A stretch of 64,000 nt of DNA, from assembly GCA_001599755.1 (NCBI GenBank), contig BCHX01000003.1, positions 2,329,289 to 2,393,288 on the forward strand, in the 5' to 3' direction. The notes below the pieces were generated by a model, which searched no databases, was not told the origin of the DNA, and saw only the letters and a list, made by a program, of their open reading frames with translations. Shown here piece after piece: positions 10,870 to 22,352 of the stretch. The first letter of the stretch is position 1. Each line of letters begins with the position of its first letter. The translations under genes and the position numbers were made by a program. The stretch is from Gliomastix tumulicola (lineage: Eukaryota > Ascomycota > Sordariomycetes > Hypocreales > Bionectriaceae).

Positions 10870-12531
10870 GTTGAAGGAATGGAGGTTAAGGGACGGTAAT
10901 AAGAGTGGAGGCAGCCAGGGAAGCTCATGCAAATCAGATCGGACTGAGAGCAGGTACCGGTACCTGGCGAGCAAGCCCGCAGCAGCAGCAGGGCAGCAGG
11001 GCAGCAGGGCGCTGGGAGTACATGGACGCCGCTGAGACGGGGAGGGGCAACAAGAAGCAAGAAAAAATGAGCTGGGATCCGCAGTTGGGCATCACAGACG
11101 GGACGGACAAATGCCAGGCGCAGACTGACCTCTCGGTTGAGCCTTTGGCTGCGCTCTAGCAAGCATTGGGAGGTGCCAACTGTGGGGCACAGCGAGCTCT
11201 GGTACCCAGAATGGACCCTTCCAATGCGACCACAGCATGCACCTGCCAATCCAATCCCGCTGGAAATCACCTCAGCAGCGCACGCGAACCATTCAATTGG
11301 GGGCAGTCGTGGCTGCCTGGGGGCGATGAATGCGCAGCAAGTGAGTGCAGCATCGCAGCTGCCGTTCTTGCATGCTACCTCAGTCCAGCAGTAGATACTA
11401 CTAAGTAGTATAAAGTGCGCACAACCGCACCACTTGTTGTAATCGTTGCAATCACCCCCCCTGGTCGGAAGAAGCACAGACTGGATTGACCCAGCCGCAT
11501 CAGCATGCCCATCAGGATGTATGGATCCTACGACTTCTGTGGCCGAAACACCACCTCACCTCCCAGCGACCACCAACAGCGTCCATCCTTGGGTGAGGGG
11601 AATGCTGGCCAATTCTAAGGATCAGTGGGGCCCCTTCTGCTCATCGGCTCGCCCAAGTCCCTTGGTACCTCCGTCCGAGACGGTCCTGGTGCTGTCCCGC
11701 GCTGATGAGGGCTCGTCAAATTAAGCTGGGCAGGACCGTTGCGGGCGTTGTAGGAACTGAGGTTCCTGCTGGGTACGCGCGAGATACACGGCAGACCCCT
11801 GCTCCGTGGGCCTCTGTGGGCGGACTTGCGCCTCCGACGACCGTACCGCGCTGGTAGCGAGTGTCCTCTCGACCCCATGCAGGCGTCGACAGGGTTGTGG
11901 TCAGGCCTGTCAGATTAGTGCCTTGGCGCGCCGACCCTCTCGACCAGGTGGCGCGCCGCACCGAGCGAGAGGGAGACGTTTGCTCGAGTTCACACGAGGA
12001 TGCGGAGAAGAGAGCGCACTGGGGGACGCCCGCCCTGGGTCGGTGAAACGAGCGGCGTTGGGTGATCGCTCGCAAGGGAAGCAGAGATGAGCAGCTCGTG
12101 CCAGCACCGGGCGCACATCGTGAGGAGACTGGCCACCGCTCCCAGAATCTGCTACGTAATTTCAGCCAGCTAGTATCCGTGCCTGGAGGGCCCGTCTTGG
12201 GCCGACCCCATCATCATCAAACTGAAGGGCCAAGACAAAGATGGCTCCCGAGTCAGGCCGCAGACCATTTGCGGAGGCCAGCTTGAATCGCGAGAGGGAA
12301 GAAGCGGTGTTCCAGTTTTTAGCCCGCACCTCCAACAATGAGCTCAAGCCTAGACAATAGGATCGGGCCTTGTCCTCGGCTGCCCTGACCAACCACACGC
12401 GGGGGATGCCCGTCGCGCTGGATGTGGCTGGTCACCTCAATTTGCGAGTCCACGCGAAGGCATCGCAATGACATATGTGTCCAAGCAAAAAAATGTGACG
12501 GATAAAATGGACCGGCATAAGCGACAGAGAT

Positions 12532-12557
12532 GGCTGGCTGGCTGGCTGGCTGGCTGG
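12532..12557. repeat. (GGCT)n microsatellite
   Basis: About six tandem GGCT units. No gene context. Confidence 0.85.
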
Positions 12558-13466
12558 TCGATGACTCGCATGGCACACCCTCTGCCTGACCGACTCTTTC
12601 GAGGGCTGGTGGTGGGCAAAGCCGGTGATAGCGTGTGACAATGTGGCGGTAAGCTGCATGCACTTGCACTCTGGACATAAATCTCCGTCGAGATAGGCCG
12701 AACATCTGGCGAAGTTGGTGTAGGCGAGAGTCGACTGATTGGCCAGCCCGGTCATGTGAGCAAAATAGCCACATCGCCTAAAGAGTTGCGGTACTTTTTA
12801 CTCCCGCATCCGAGTGCTGCATGTACATGTACCTACGCCCAGTCTGCGTCTGTGCGAACTTCCACCATCCATCCTGTCGTCGCCTCATGCATCTGCCGTC
12901 ATCAATTGGCCGCCAATCCAGAGCCGCCTGAAGCATTCTTACACACTCGGATCCTGAGTCGTGAGGGCAGCAGCCGAAATGACGTATCATCCACCGACCG
13001 GTGTCTAACACACTCGAAATGGAAAAGGGCCTCAACGACCCCTGGCGACGCGTGATCTCAGGCTCATGCGGGACGGACCTGTTTCACCAATAGCAGTGGC
13101 CGCCAGCAAATCGGTGATCCGGGCTTTATTTCTGCCATGGGTGCTAGAACCACGTTTGGCACACCGCAGAGCAGAGCTCCAAACCGGTGTCCCGTGCGCC
13201 CTGCTGACCGGTTGTCTGTCTGGCATGTCTGACGAGTTGGAGGGCAACTCAGTGGACGATCGCAACCTCGCATTCTGCCAGGACGGGAAGCGTGACATGA
13301 GATGACCTGATATCAGAGCCGGTCCTCATTTACAGGCTCTCACCTCGGGTGCAGATCCAACAGTCTAGACTCTGGACCTGGCCCCCATCCTCGTCATTTG
13401 CCTGTCCCCCCCTTCACCTGATCTGTGGGCCGCTGCACCCAGAGTCCCCTTACCAACCATCCGTCC

Positions 13467-13500
13467 GTCCTGCCTGCCTACCTGCCTGCCTGCCTGCCTG
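13467..13500. repeat. (CCTG)n microsatellite
   Basis: Tandem CCTG units interrupted once by CCTA. No gene context. Confidence 0.8.
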
Positions 13501-16500
13501 AGGTATGTAACATGGCACGGCACACAGCAGCTCGCATAGCACAACACAAACAAGCAAGCACACGCACACCCGGGACGGAAGTGCGACCTGTGCATCTCCG
13601 CGGAGCCCTGCTGGGCGAGCGCGCCTATCGCCGTGCACACACACTCCGCACTGCAACGCATGATTCTCGCCAACGGCGAAATTACCGACGTTGCATTCGT
13701 CTGCTCGTCCAACAGGGACAGCGTCTGCGGTTAGTTTTGGCGCACGACCGACAGCACCGTCTCTGGACGCTGCAGCCGCGCTGTGACCGTTGGCAGCTAA
13801 CGAGCGGGTTGCCCGACTTGGTAATACTCTACGACTCATCCACCGTCACGTTGTGGAATGTTGTCAGTGCGATACCAGGTCATACCTAGCAGGAAGATGG
13901 CGAGAGAACTGCCACAGCCTGACTCCTCAGCTTCTCCAACTCACGATGTCGACCCTCGAACCCTGCGAGTGCAAGCCTGTGAGGCCCCTTCGGAACATGC
14001 AAAGCATCCAACACCCCTCACCATGACCACGTTCCTTGCTTGCTTGCTTAGCCCGAGTCGTGCGGTCAGACCCTCTGCCAAAAAGGCAATGCTAGATCTT
14101 GATGCCTGAAAACGGCGGCCAGACCGCACCACGCAATCATTATCAGCCATGATGTCCCCCGTGGAAACATGGAAACATGGTCCCGGGATAGACAAGGCTA
14201 CCCGGCTTTGACAGCTGTCCAAATCCTTGGACGGGACAGCGTTCTCGGACGACTGCTTCTGTCCCCATGCAGGCCTCCCAGCAGCAGCGACCACCTTCTC
14301 CAACTTTCCGATGTACATGTACCAGCTATTACCGAGTAACTTGCCCCATGTCTATGTAATATCTGGTACGGCGGAGAATAGGAAAAGTCTCGCAGTACCC
14401 AAGTAACAGAACGTACAGGGTTTGGATCCAAATCCGTCCACCTCTCATATCTGCCAATGTCTCAGACACCCGTGACAGTGTCCGACACCCCAGACCGATT
14501 AGATTAGGAAACGGAGCGCTCTATTGGCTGAGGACCGATGACACGGGTTTGGGTCGTCCCAGCGTGCGTCCTGACAGAGCGGTTCCCGTCAGAGCCGCGG
14601 CAGTTTCAAGCGAACTTGCCTGCCTTGCATGACGCTGAGGCCGTTGAACACAAGTGGCAGTGTCCGTTCGCCGCTGCACAAGGCCCGAAGTAGCGAGGCT
14701 GCGGCGGCATCACGCCCCGGTCTTCCCTTTCCAAAACTCGAGTGCATACACCCGTTCTACACGCCCATGGGTCAATCTTGAACGAATGCGAGTCGACGTG
14801 CATCCAAAAAAGGAGACGAAACGAGAACGCAGAAGAGATCGATCGGTCGGGCCAGAATCAAGCCGTCCAATTACGTAGCAGAAGCGCCCTCCGCGACTCA
14901 TTCCTGCGTCCTCGTCGCATCCAACCCAAGACTTTGCTAGCACTCGACTACTGCCGTATTAGGGGCAAGTTCCGGACGCCAGAAGTGTCCGGATCGTGAG
15001 GCCTAATCTCCCGCCGCAGAGGAAAAACGTGGCATTCCCAAGGAGCGCTATTTTAGCCGCGACTAGTTTTCTTGATTACTATTATAATTAGCACGCTATT
15101 TGCGCAGGGCCGTACGGAACGTTGAGGCTCTCCCGCTGTTTGGCTGGCCTTAATTTCCCCCTCGTGACGGACGAAGGGGGGGCCAGTCAGAGACTCGCAA
15201 CGCTTACTCGTACTCGGAGCCGGCTGAAGGATTTTGAGAGTTGTCTCTGTCGCGTGTATGACTCGTCCGGGTCAATAGCAGTATGTCACCGTGTCATACG
15301 TGGAAGTTAACCGCATTGACGGTGAGCCGGACGACATTCCAGCTACGACACAGCCAAGGCTGTAGCTCAACCCCGTTTCTTTGGCTGGATCAATGTCCGA
15401 CCAGCCATGGCCATGGCAAGCCTCCCTGTCTGAATTGTAATGATATCATCGCCCTCCCAGCTCGCGCGAAGTCGGCGGTCTATGAAAAGAAGGCATGAAG
15501 ATCTGAAGAGCTCGACAAAACTTGAGACAGACCGAACTCTCCACCCCGACGTCACCTTCCCCTCGCCCTAAGAGATGATTTTCGTCCAAGGTGGCCCGTT
15601 GGGCATCACTGTGTCGTAGACTGCGACGCACACTGTCCCTCGAGGTACCAGTTCTTCCCTCGTCTCGTCTCTGGATTCAGCCTAGGCAACACATGCGGCG
15701 TGCAGACTAGACACGACGATGGCTTGCCTCCCCTGTCTGTCTCTATCGACCCGGATCGTAGGGTACGCCCTCTGACTGGCTGGGCTGGTTCTCGGGAAAG
15801 CTCTCGGGCATGCGGACACATACACGGGGGCGCGCGCCCAAAAAAAAAAAGGGCAGACCTGAAGCTGAAGGGTCATGACAACTCTGGGCTTTCTGCCATG
15901 ACACTTTTCCTATACGAGCAAATTAGCCACCGATAGCCCTCTCCCCCTCGCTCCCGACTCGAGGAGCTCATCTCGCCTCTCGCCACACAAGCTCTGTATC
16001 AATCATCAGTCACCACATCAACCTGTCACGGGCCCTAGCATGATGCAGACGGATGGATTCTTTCCCCCACCCTGCCCCTGATGTAATCGCAACCCAGTCC
16101 GGCGCATTGGGACTTTTTTTTTTTTTTTACTCCCTCTTTCGCCCGTGGCCCTCCATTGAATCCAGTCACCTGAGGGCCAGATGTCCAGGGGATCGACAAG
16201 GCCAACCACCTGCTCGGGACTGTCCAAGTCTTTCCTAATAAATCATGCCCAGCTTTTCAATGCGCCGCCACCAGGGGCAAATTGAGAAGGGGAGGGGGGG
16301 CCGCCTCTTCGGCTGCGGAATACGAATATCCGAGCTTGACAGGTCCTTTGTTCCCCTTGTGTTGGTTTTGCCGACATGATATAGATAAGTACATGCGTAT
16401 GTATGTACGAGTACATGACGGGAAAGAATTGCGGTCACAAGGCAGCAAGCAAGCATGTCAGCGGCGTGTTCAGGGTTCTTACTGCAGCGTGTGACGGAAG

Positions 16501-17956
16501 AGGAGGGTGAGAGCTGCCTTGTGATTCGGCGGGATTTAAGTTCCCTTGGATGCCTCCAGCGGTACGGTACATGTACATGTTTGTGTCGGTGGACAGGGTA
16601 TATACGCCGAGGTGGCTGCAAAGGGTTGGGGCCGAGTGTTGGTCGTGTGTCTGGGGGGGGAAGGGAAGGGATCGAGGAGGCGGTCCTCAAGTTCTCGCCT
16701 TCACCGCTCTCGTTGCATTGGTCCGACGACTCGAGACTCCCCCAACATGATTCGTGAGCAGCGTCGAGTCCCGGTGGCATATTTTCAATGAACCAACCCG
16801 CCCCCTTTTGATGGATCGAGTACGAGGAGGGCATCGAGATGATAACCCGAACCAACAGGTGCACATGCCACCTTGCGCGCCCCCCCAGTCCAACACACCC
16901 AATCGCCTTCTCGTCTAGAACGTCCCTGCCTGTCCTAACGTTATCAGACCAAGCCACCGCTCCCTCTTTATCCCGTCTCTCCCACGTGGTTGGCTCGCGT
17001 CCCTCCCCCCTTCCCCTCCCCAGCGGCGCGCGCCCTGAGCCATGCCGCATCGCCAAAACCGGGAGACGGACCGTGCCTGTAGTACACGGAGACGAAGACG
17101 TCTCGAACGCCCACGGCTCTCGCGGCGGCCAGAAGGTACAAACAGTAGTTGATACTAGTTGGAGGCGTCTGCTCCCATGTCCCTCAGCGCATTCGGGGAA
17201 CACGCGCTTGGCTATATTGTCGTCGGTGGCGTCGGCAGCCTCACCGGGGCTTTGGACGGATGTGGTAATGGAAGCAAATAGTTTGCTCTTGACGGTCTCG
17301 GTCTTTTATAGGTGGCTTTTCCGGGCATTTTAGATGTCCGACATGTTTCTCTCGACATATTTTAATAGCTGGTTGCTTAGTGATGTGAAATGCATTGTAC
17401 AGAGGTGAGTTGATACGCAGCGACACATGAAGCCACCTACGAGTAGCTGAATGCAACCTCAAATTGTGATGCATGCCTTAGAACCATCCCCGCGCCAAAG
17501 CTACAAGATTAAACACTGCGTACAATCACACAAAGATATCGCATGGTCAACCTAAAGAATTCATTTTGTATGCTGGTTCCTGGATCCAAACCAAGTCACC
17601 CAGCCCGTGAAGCCTGTCGCCGTCGAAATTTGAAAAATCACTATAGGGTAGGGACGCATCGGACTGCACCAAGTATCACCGTCTGCGTGTTGAAATGAAG
17701 TCGGGTGCCCTCCAGGGTTGGTAGACTCATGTCCCAAGATATATATTGTGATCTCCAACAAGCCTGCGCGTGAAGAGATGGGAGTTCCGTTGCGTTCTCA
17801 GACATGCGTTCCACGTTAGAGGCCTGCAATTGATCCTCAAGTGCCAGAGATATGTCGTCCGCCTGGAACGACGCAAGGCCTGTGACCCTGGACGCCAAAA
17901 GAAGCTGTCGTTTTGACCGTCTGCCCAGGAATCGAGGCGAAATTCGTCTGAGTGTA

Positions 17957-18773
17957 TCAATGGCTTTCTCTCTTGACCGTGTCAGTCGCCGACTCCATCC
18001 CAGGGGAGCTGCTGGGTCCCCTTACTCTCCGTCTCTTCCTCACCGGGACACCAAGCCCAACATCTTGCACACCGACCGCTACCCTGGGCAAGTTTCGGAC
18101 TGACATATCCTCGGGCGCATCCTCGCCTTCAGACGGGGACTCTCCCGCTTCTGTAAAGACCAGGTCTCCTCGCCGCCCAAGGACCTCCCTCCCAGCCTCC
18201 TCCAGCAAGATACCAAACGCCAGGAGCGCCGTCTCGTCCATGCTCCGATTGTCGAGTCTGCGGCCATCCTGCGTGTCCTGCTTCGCCACAGCCTCATAGT
18301 AGTGACTCGCGTACGAATGCACGGCCTTGAGAAGATCACTCCCCGGCAAGACGTCCCTGCCACCACCCGGGGGTAGGTCCCGCTCGTGAGACGGGTAGAT
18401 GTCGTACTCGGCATACCGCACAGGTGCGTTCCTGCGCTGGAAGAGAAGCTCTTCCGGGGCGAGCGGTGCGCCCTTCTCCGCGTGCTTGACGTGAGGGCCT
18501 CCGGAGCGCTCGCCTCCGTCCTCGTAGCGCAGGTCCTTGTTGATGACCTGGCCTGGTACATGTCAGTTAGCATGCGGTGGCCGAAGGTTCTCTCTCTCTC
18601 TCTCTCTGGGCCGGGCTCGACGTGTGTGGCACTTTACCTGCGACGGCATCGTACAGTGTGGCTATCTGTCGGCGCGATTTCTCCTTCTCGGCGTGCGCTG
18701 GCATCTTCAACGCCGGCTCATCTTCTGCGCTCACGTAGCCTGTAGGCTCCTCTGTGTCTGATGGCGGCTCCAT
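17957..18773 (-). CDS. RRN10: Rrn10-like RNA polymerase I UAF subunit
   Basis: Two exons, 18773-18638 and 18552-17957, separated by an intron with donor GTAAAG, branch GCTAAC and acceptor CAG; they join in phase 1 into 243 residues. The stretch LPGSDLLKAVHSYASHYY, then MDETALLAFGILLEEAGREV, lines up with yeast Rrn10 (PDIDLRVVHYYATQL then FDETSLITLGLLIEKW). Rrn10 is part of the upstream activation factor that recruits RNA polymerase I to rDNA promoters, so a nucleolar role is inferred. The tail is acidic then basic (RKRRRVRG), probably a nuclear localisation signal. The intron carries a (CT)n run. It diverges from the CSA-like gene over 337 bp. The assignment rests on remembered similarity of a short region, so it is good but not certain. 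Confidence 0.68.
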
Positions 18774-19110
18774 GGCGTGAACATATCCTCCGTGACCTTG
18801 AGGAGAGGTAAGGTGCCTCTTTCTTTCCGTTCCAAAGATGATGTCCTTGTGAGCCGCCTAGAAAGCAGACGTGTAATCTTCCCTGGTGCTGGATAATTGA
18901 TAGGTTGGTTTTTGATTGAGGAAGTGTGGAAGTTGGAAGGAATCTTCGACAGGAGCGACAGATAGAATTCTAGGTGGGAGCTTCGCCTAACCTATACCTC
19001 AGCGGGGGTGGAACTTGATCACGGCACGCAAAGATTCACGATCTCGCAACCTTCACCTTCTACTCTCCAACTCTCGCGCTCGCAGACGCAGCGCCCAAGG
19101 TCTCAGATGA
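18774..19110. promoter_or_regulatory. Bidirectional promoter region, Rrn10-like / CSA-like
   Basis: Only 337 bp separate the divergent start codons, so both promoters must lie here. No clear TATA box is visible on either strand. Confidence 0.6.
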
Positions 19111-20589
19111 ATGCAGTCTCGCCTCCTCGACCGCGAAACCGGTGACATCTCGCCGCGCGCCTTCGCCCGCGCCCACACGACCGACCTCCTGCGCTCCTTC
19201 GCCCCGGCGCCCCAGCACCGCTTCAATGGCGAGCTTGGCGGCGCGTCCGCGACTTCGTCGCTCGCCGTTGACGAGACCCGGCCGTACACGATCCGCGCGC
19301 ACACCGCCGGGATAAGCAGCCTCGCGCTGGACAAGTTCGACGGCCGGCTGCTGCTGTCCGGCGGCGTCGAGGGGAACATCAAGATATGGGATCTGGAGGG
19401 GACGTGTGCCGGCCCGCACGGGGTGCATACCTTCCGGCCGGCGAGCACCATTGTGCGGTCGGTCGCCGGGGAGGATCAGGGTGGTGGTGGCGGTGGTGCG
19501 GGAGGGCATAGTCACGGGATCACGCATCTGGCGTTCTACCCCTTCGACCCGGATGCGTTCCTCTCGAGCTCGTACGACAAGACGCTCAAGTTGTGGTCAA
19601 CGGCGCGATCGGCGCTGTCGGCTACGTTCAACCTGAACGCGACGATATACTCGCATACGACGAGCCCGATCGCGGATCACCTGCTCGTTGCCTGCGCCAC
19701 GCAGAACTCGCATGTGAGGCTCGTGGATCTCAAGTCAGGCTCGACGGCCCAGGCGCTCGTGGCCCACGGCGGACCGGTCCTGTCCACGGTCTGGAGCCCC
19801 CGGCAGGACCACACACTGGTGAGCGGGCATGCAGATGGCAAGATCAGGATATGGGACATCCGAAGGGCCGGCGGCGTCGTCGCCCTGCTCGACCAGGAGG
19901 ACACGCAGGGCTTCGTCCACAAGTACGAGCAAGCTGTTGCAGCGGGCCAAGATCCCAGCTCGGCCCCGCGCTTCCGCGCCGCGGCGCAGGCCCACGACGA
20001 CGCCGTCAACGCGCTGCAGTGGTCGAGCGACGGCAGGTACATCGTCTCGGCCGGGCTCGACGGGCGCATCAGGGTGTGGGATGCGGCGACGGGTGCCAAC
20101 ACGCTCGCGAGCTTCGGCTCCCTCGTGCAGAACCGCCACGCCAAGACGGCGAGCATCATCCTCCCGCCGCCAGGGCTTTCCTCCCGGGACTACGTGTTCT
20201 GGGCCAACGACTATGATATCCTCATGTTTGACCTGCATGCCGGGAACCTCATCACGCGACTGCGCAGCCCTGTGGCGGCCAATCCTGTTGGACCTCGCGG
20301 CGGCGGCTCTGAGGCGGGTCGAACCCGCATCTCTAGTATCGTGTGGCGCGGCTGCGGCGGAGGCAGCGCCTCTGTCGGCCCTGTGATGGGAGGCGCGAAC
20401 GCTCCTGGTGCCATCTACAGCGCACACTTGGACGGGCACATCAGAGCGTGGATGCCTCAGATCCCCGGGCCCGACGACCTCGACGAGGACGAAGAGGCGA
20501 CTGAAGAGGCGGACTCCAAGAAGAGGAAGAGGAAGGTTGTGGATGATGCGTTTAAAAGTCTCATGGGCAAGAAGGTCACCTTTACATAA
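19111..20589 (+). CDS. RAD28/CSA: CSA/ERCC8/Rad28-type WD40 repair protein
   Basis: Single exon, 492 residues. It is a WD40 propeller with clear repeats: HTAGISSLALDKFDGRLLLS ending in IKIWDLEG, then HGITHLAFYPFDPDAFLSSS with DKTLKLW, then GGPVLSTVWSPRQDHTLVSG with KIRIWDIRRAGG, then DDAVNALQWSSDGRYIVSAG with RIRVWDAATG, and a final IYSAHLDGHIRAWMP blade. The YDKTLKLW, YSHTTSPI, DLKSGS and WDIRRA segments match human ERCC8 (CSA) position by position. CSA is the substrate receptor of a CUL4-DDB1 ligase in transcription-coupled nucleotide excision repair; the WDIRR segment fits a DWD box for DDB1 binding. A Gly/His-rich insertion sits before the second blade. The acidic C-terminus is followed by a KKRKRK nuclear signal. 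Its 3' end nearly abuts Atg5 (160 bp). Confidence 0.88.
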   Translation: MQSRLLDRETGDISPRAFARAHTTDLLRSFAPAPQHRFNGELGGASATSSLAVDETRPYTIRAHTAGISSLALDKFDGRLLLSGGVEGNIKIWDLEGTCAGPHGVHTFRPASTIVRSVAGEDQGGGGGGAGGHSHGITHLAFYPFDPDAFLSSSYDKTLKLWSTARSALSATFNLNATIYSHTTSPIADHLLVACATQNSHVRLVDLKSGSTAQALVAHGGPVLSTVWSPRQDHTLVSGHADGKIRIWDIRRAGGVVALLDQEDTQGFVHKYEQAVAAGQDPSSAPRFRAAAQAHDDAVNALQWSSDGRYIVSAGLDGRIRVWDAATGANTLASFGSLVQNRHAKTASIILPPPGLSSRDYVFWANDYDILMFDLHAGNLITRLRSPVAANPVGPRGGGSEAGRTRISSIVWRGCGGGSASVGPVMGGANAPGAIYSAHLDGHIRAWMPQIPGPDDLDEDEEATEEADSKKRKRKVVDDAFKSLMGKKVTFT

Positions 20590-20723
20590 TCCGATCTATC
20601 TTGCTCTGCCGTAATCCTAAATCTAAGCCTCTCGTGTGAATGTCATCCGTAGATTGCATTAAGCATAACCCCAAACTCCATGCCGTGTGTCGGAAAAAGA
20701 AGGAGGGAAAAAAAAAGGATTCA

Positions 20724-20729
20724 AATAAA
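20724..20729 (+). terminator. AATAAA poly(A) signal for the CSA-like gene
   Basis: The hexamer lies 135 nt after the stop and about 20 nt before the convergent Atg5 stop codon, so the 3' UTRs of the two genes very likely overlap. Confidence 0.4.
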
Positions 20730-20749
20730 AGAAAGAAAAGTGTCAGGCA

Positions 20750-21689
20750 TCAGACCACCACCACAAAGCACAGCCACCCATCCGGATACGCGGCCTCCCT
20801 CATCAGCTCCTCGAGCGGCGCCTCGAACGGCACGCCCGCGCCGTGCAGGAGCACGTTGGCCAGCGCGGGCGCCTTGCTGCTGGGGAACAGCATCGGCATC
20901 ATGGCCCGGAGCGCCTGGCCGAGCCTCTGCGGCCGGCGGTCCTCGGGCGACGCGGCCGGGATGAGCGACTGGACGACGCGGAAGGAGCCGGCGCCGGCGA
21001 TGACGGTGAGGTCGCCTCCGGGCGGGCCGCCGCCGTCACCGGTGCCCTCTTCTTCTTCTTCTCCTCCCGCCCCGGTACCGTCGCCGTCGAACTCGTCATC
21101 GTCGTCCTCGGCGGCGGGCGTGAGCGGGATGTAGATGCGGATGGGGACGTGTTTGAGGGCTGTGGGGGCGTTGAGGAGGCGCTTGTTGATGGTGTGGAAG
21201 GAGGCGTAGTCGTTGTCAAGGACGGCGTGCCAGAGCTGGGTGGTGTGCTCTGCGGACATCTTCATGATCTGTTGTGCGTTTCCGTTGCGGACAAAGTCGG
21301 CCTAGATGTATATATGAGCTTGAGCTTCACGGTCTCTCTCTCTCTCACACTTAGGCGCATGCGCGCGCGCTCTCACTCACCTCCTTGACGCAGTTAATAA
21401 ACGTATCCCCGATATCCCACGCCACACCGTCGTTGACCGTCAGCCGCCAGGGCAGCTTCGGCTGGTAGAGGTCCATCAGCAGGCCGACGGCCAGGTTCCT
21501 CAGCTGCACATTCTCGAAGTGGAAGCTGGAGCAGGGCGTGCCGAAGAAGCCCGAGAGGCGCGGGAGCAGCAGCGCGAGATAGCTGAAGCGCGGGACGCTG
21601 ACGATGAAGGGCCGGTCCGGGAACGAGGGATGCGTGATGTGCAGCGGGACGCGGGCGTGCCAGAGGGACTGCGCGATGGAGGAGGACAT
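20750..21689 (-). CDS. ATG5: Autophagy protein Atg5
   Basis: Two exons, 21689-21381 and 21301-20750, giving 286 residues; the intron has donor GTGAGT and acceptor TAG and sits between codons. The ATG at 21689 gives MSSSIAQSLWHARVPLHITH, the usual Atg5 N-terminus; an upstream in-frame GTG was not chosen. Conserved blocks are PRFSYLALLLPRL, LPWRLTVNDG, ADFVRNGNAQQIM, LKHVPIRIYIP and the terminal PLEELMREAAYPDGWLCFV. Lys102 in CVKE, the second-last codon of exon 1, corresponds to the Atg12 acceptor lysine (K130 in human, CMKEAD). Atg5 joins Atg12 and Atg16 to drive Atg8 lipidation at the phagophore. A low-complexity Asp/Glu/Gly insertion follows the IYIPLTPAA strand. Confidence 0.95.
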
Positions 21690-22352
21690 CGCCGACACGC
21701 TCGATTGGTTGTGAGTTGTTTGGTGGGAGAAAGCGCTCTTGTAGTGGTGTGAGATGGGATGAGATGAAGTGAGGCTTCTGAGCTGGAGCGTTGGACGGAT
21801 GTCAAGGGTGATGATGGTGGGGGAGGATCAGACAGAAATAAGCATGCAGATGGAGGGGTTGGTACACTGACCATGTGGGAAGCTGGATTTGCCTTATTTC
21901 ATGATACGAAAGTCAAGCTGTACGATAGTACCGCTGTCGGCTATTATTACAGAGGTCGGACTTTTGATAATATCATCGCTTAAACTACTAGTATTTAATG
22001 AGGTAGAAGCATTGGTAGGTACCAAGTGCTGAGTGAAAGAAAAATGTCACTGCCTGTCTACAGCAATCACTGCCAGTCCCACTCTACACTCCCAAGGTCA
22101 AGGCGGGATGAGTCTAGCACCTTTGATGAACCGTCACTCTTTGATTTTTGTCACATCTCTCACATATTTGTAGGCACAATTTAGTTTCTTTCGAAAAATG
22201 TATTAGGATGATTCGAAACTACCCTGCTAATTCCCAAAGTACTGATACATCGTCAAAATCATTAACCGCCCGTCGCTGTCCCTCGCATTTCCATTGCGCA
22301 AACTCTCACGAGGCAGCAGACACGGGCATCAGACATGGCGTGAGCCACACAT
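21690..22352. other. Intergenic region upstream of Atg5
   Basis: Contains the Atg5 promoter/5' leader and the 3' flank of the repeat-rich protein gene, both on the minus strand. The 21900-22260 part is AT-richer than its surroundings. No gene, RNA gene or clear element seen. Confidence 0.5.

Larger units (their letters stand above)
9801..17956. other. 8.2 kb gene-free block upstream of the Zn2Cys6 gene
   Basis: No family signature, exon chain with consistent splice sites, tRNA or 5S rRNA could be recognised on either strand. It holds several short tandem repeats (listed separately), tetranucleotide microsatellites, A/T homopolymers (15840-15850, 16115-16128) and scattered random-looking open frames. 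The longest of these is on the minus strand at 16235-17203 and is unconvincing. The region lies 5' of a regulator and 3' of the Rrn10-like gene. It could be an extended promoter or 5' leader, a non-coding RNA locus, or eroded sequence. Confidence 0.5.

Noticed and set aside
10812..11477. 221-codon minus-strand open frame
   Set aside because: It overlaps simple repeats, has no family marks and contains translated ATGG repeats (SIHPSIHPS).
16235..17203. 322-codon open frame on the minus strand in the gene-free block
   Set aside because: It begins with GTG; the first ATG is at about 17050. Composition looks random, there is no recognisable motif, and no flanking exon extends it. Open frames of this length arise in GC-rich DNA.
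20320..20345. Palindrome-like GCGGGTCGAACCCGC resembling a tRNA T-arm
   Set aside because: It lies inside the CSA-like coding sequence and no tRNA fold surrounds it.
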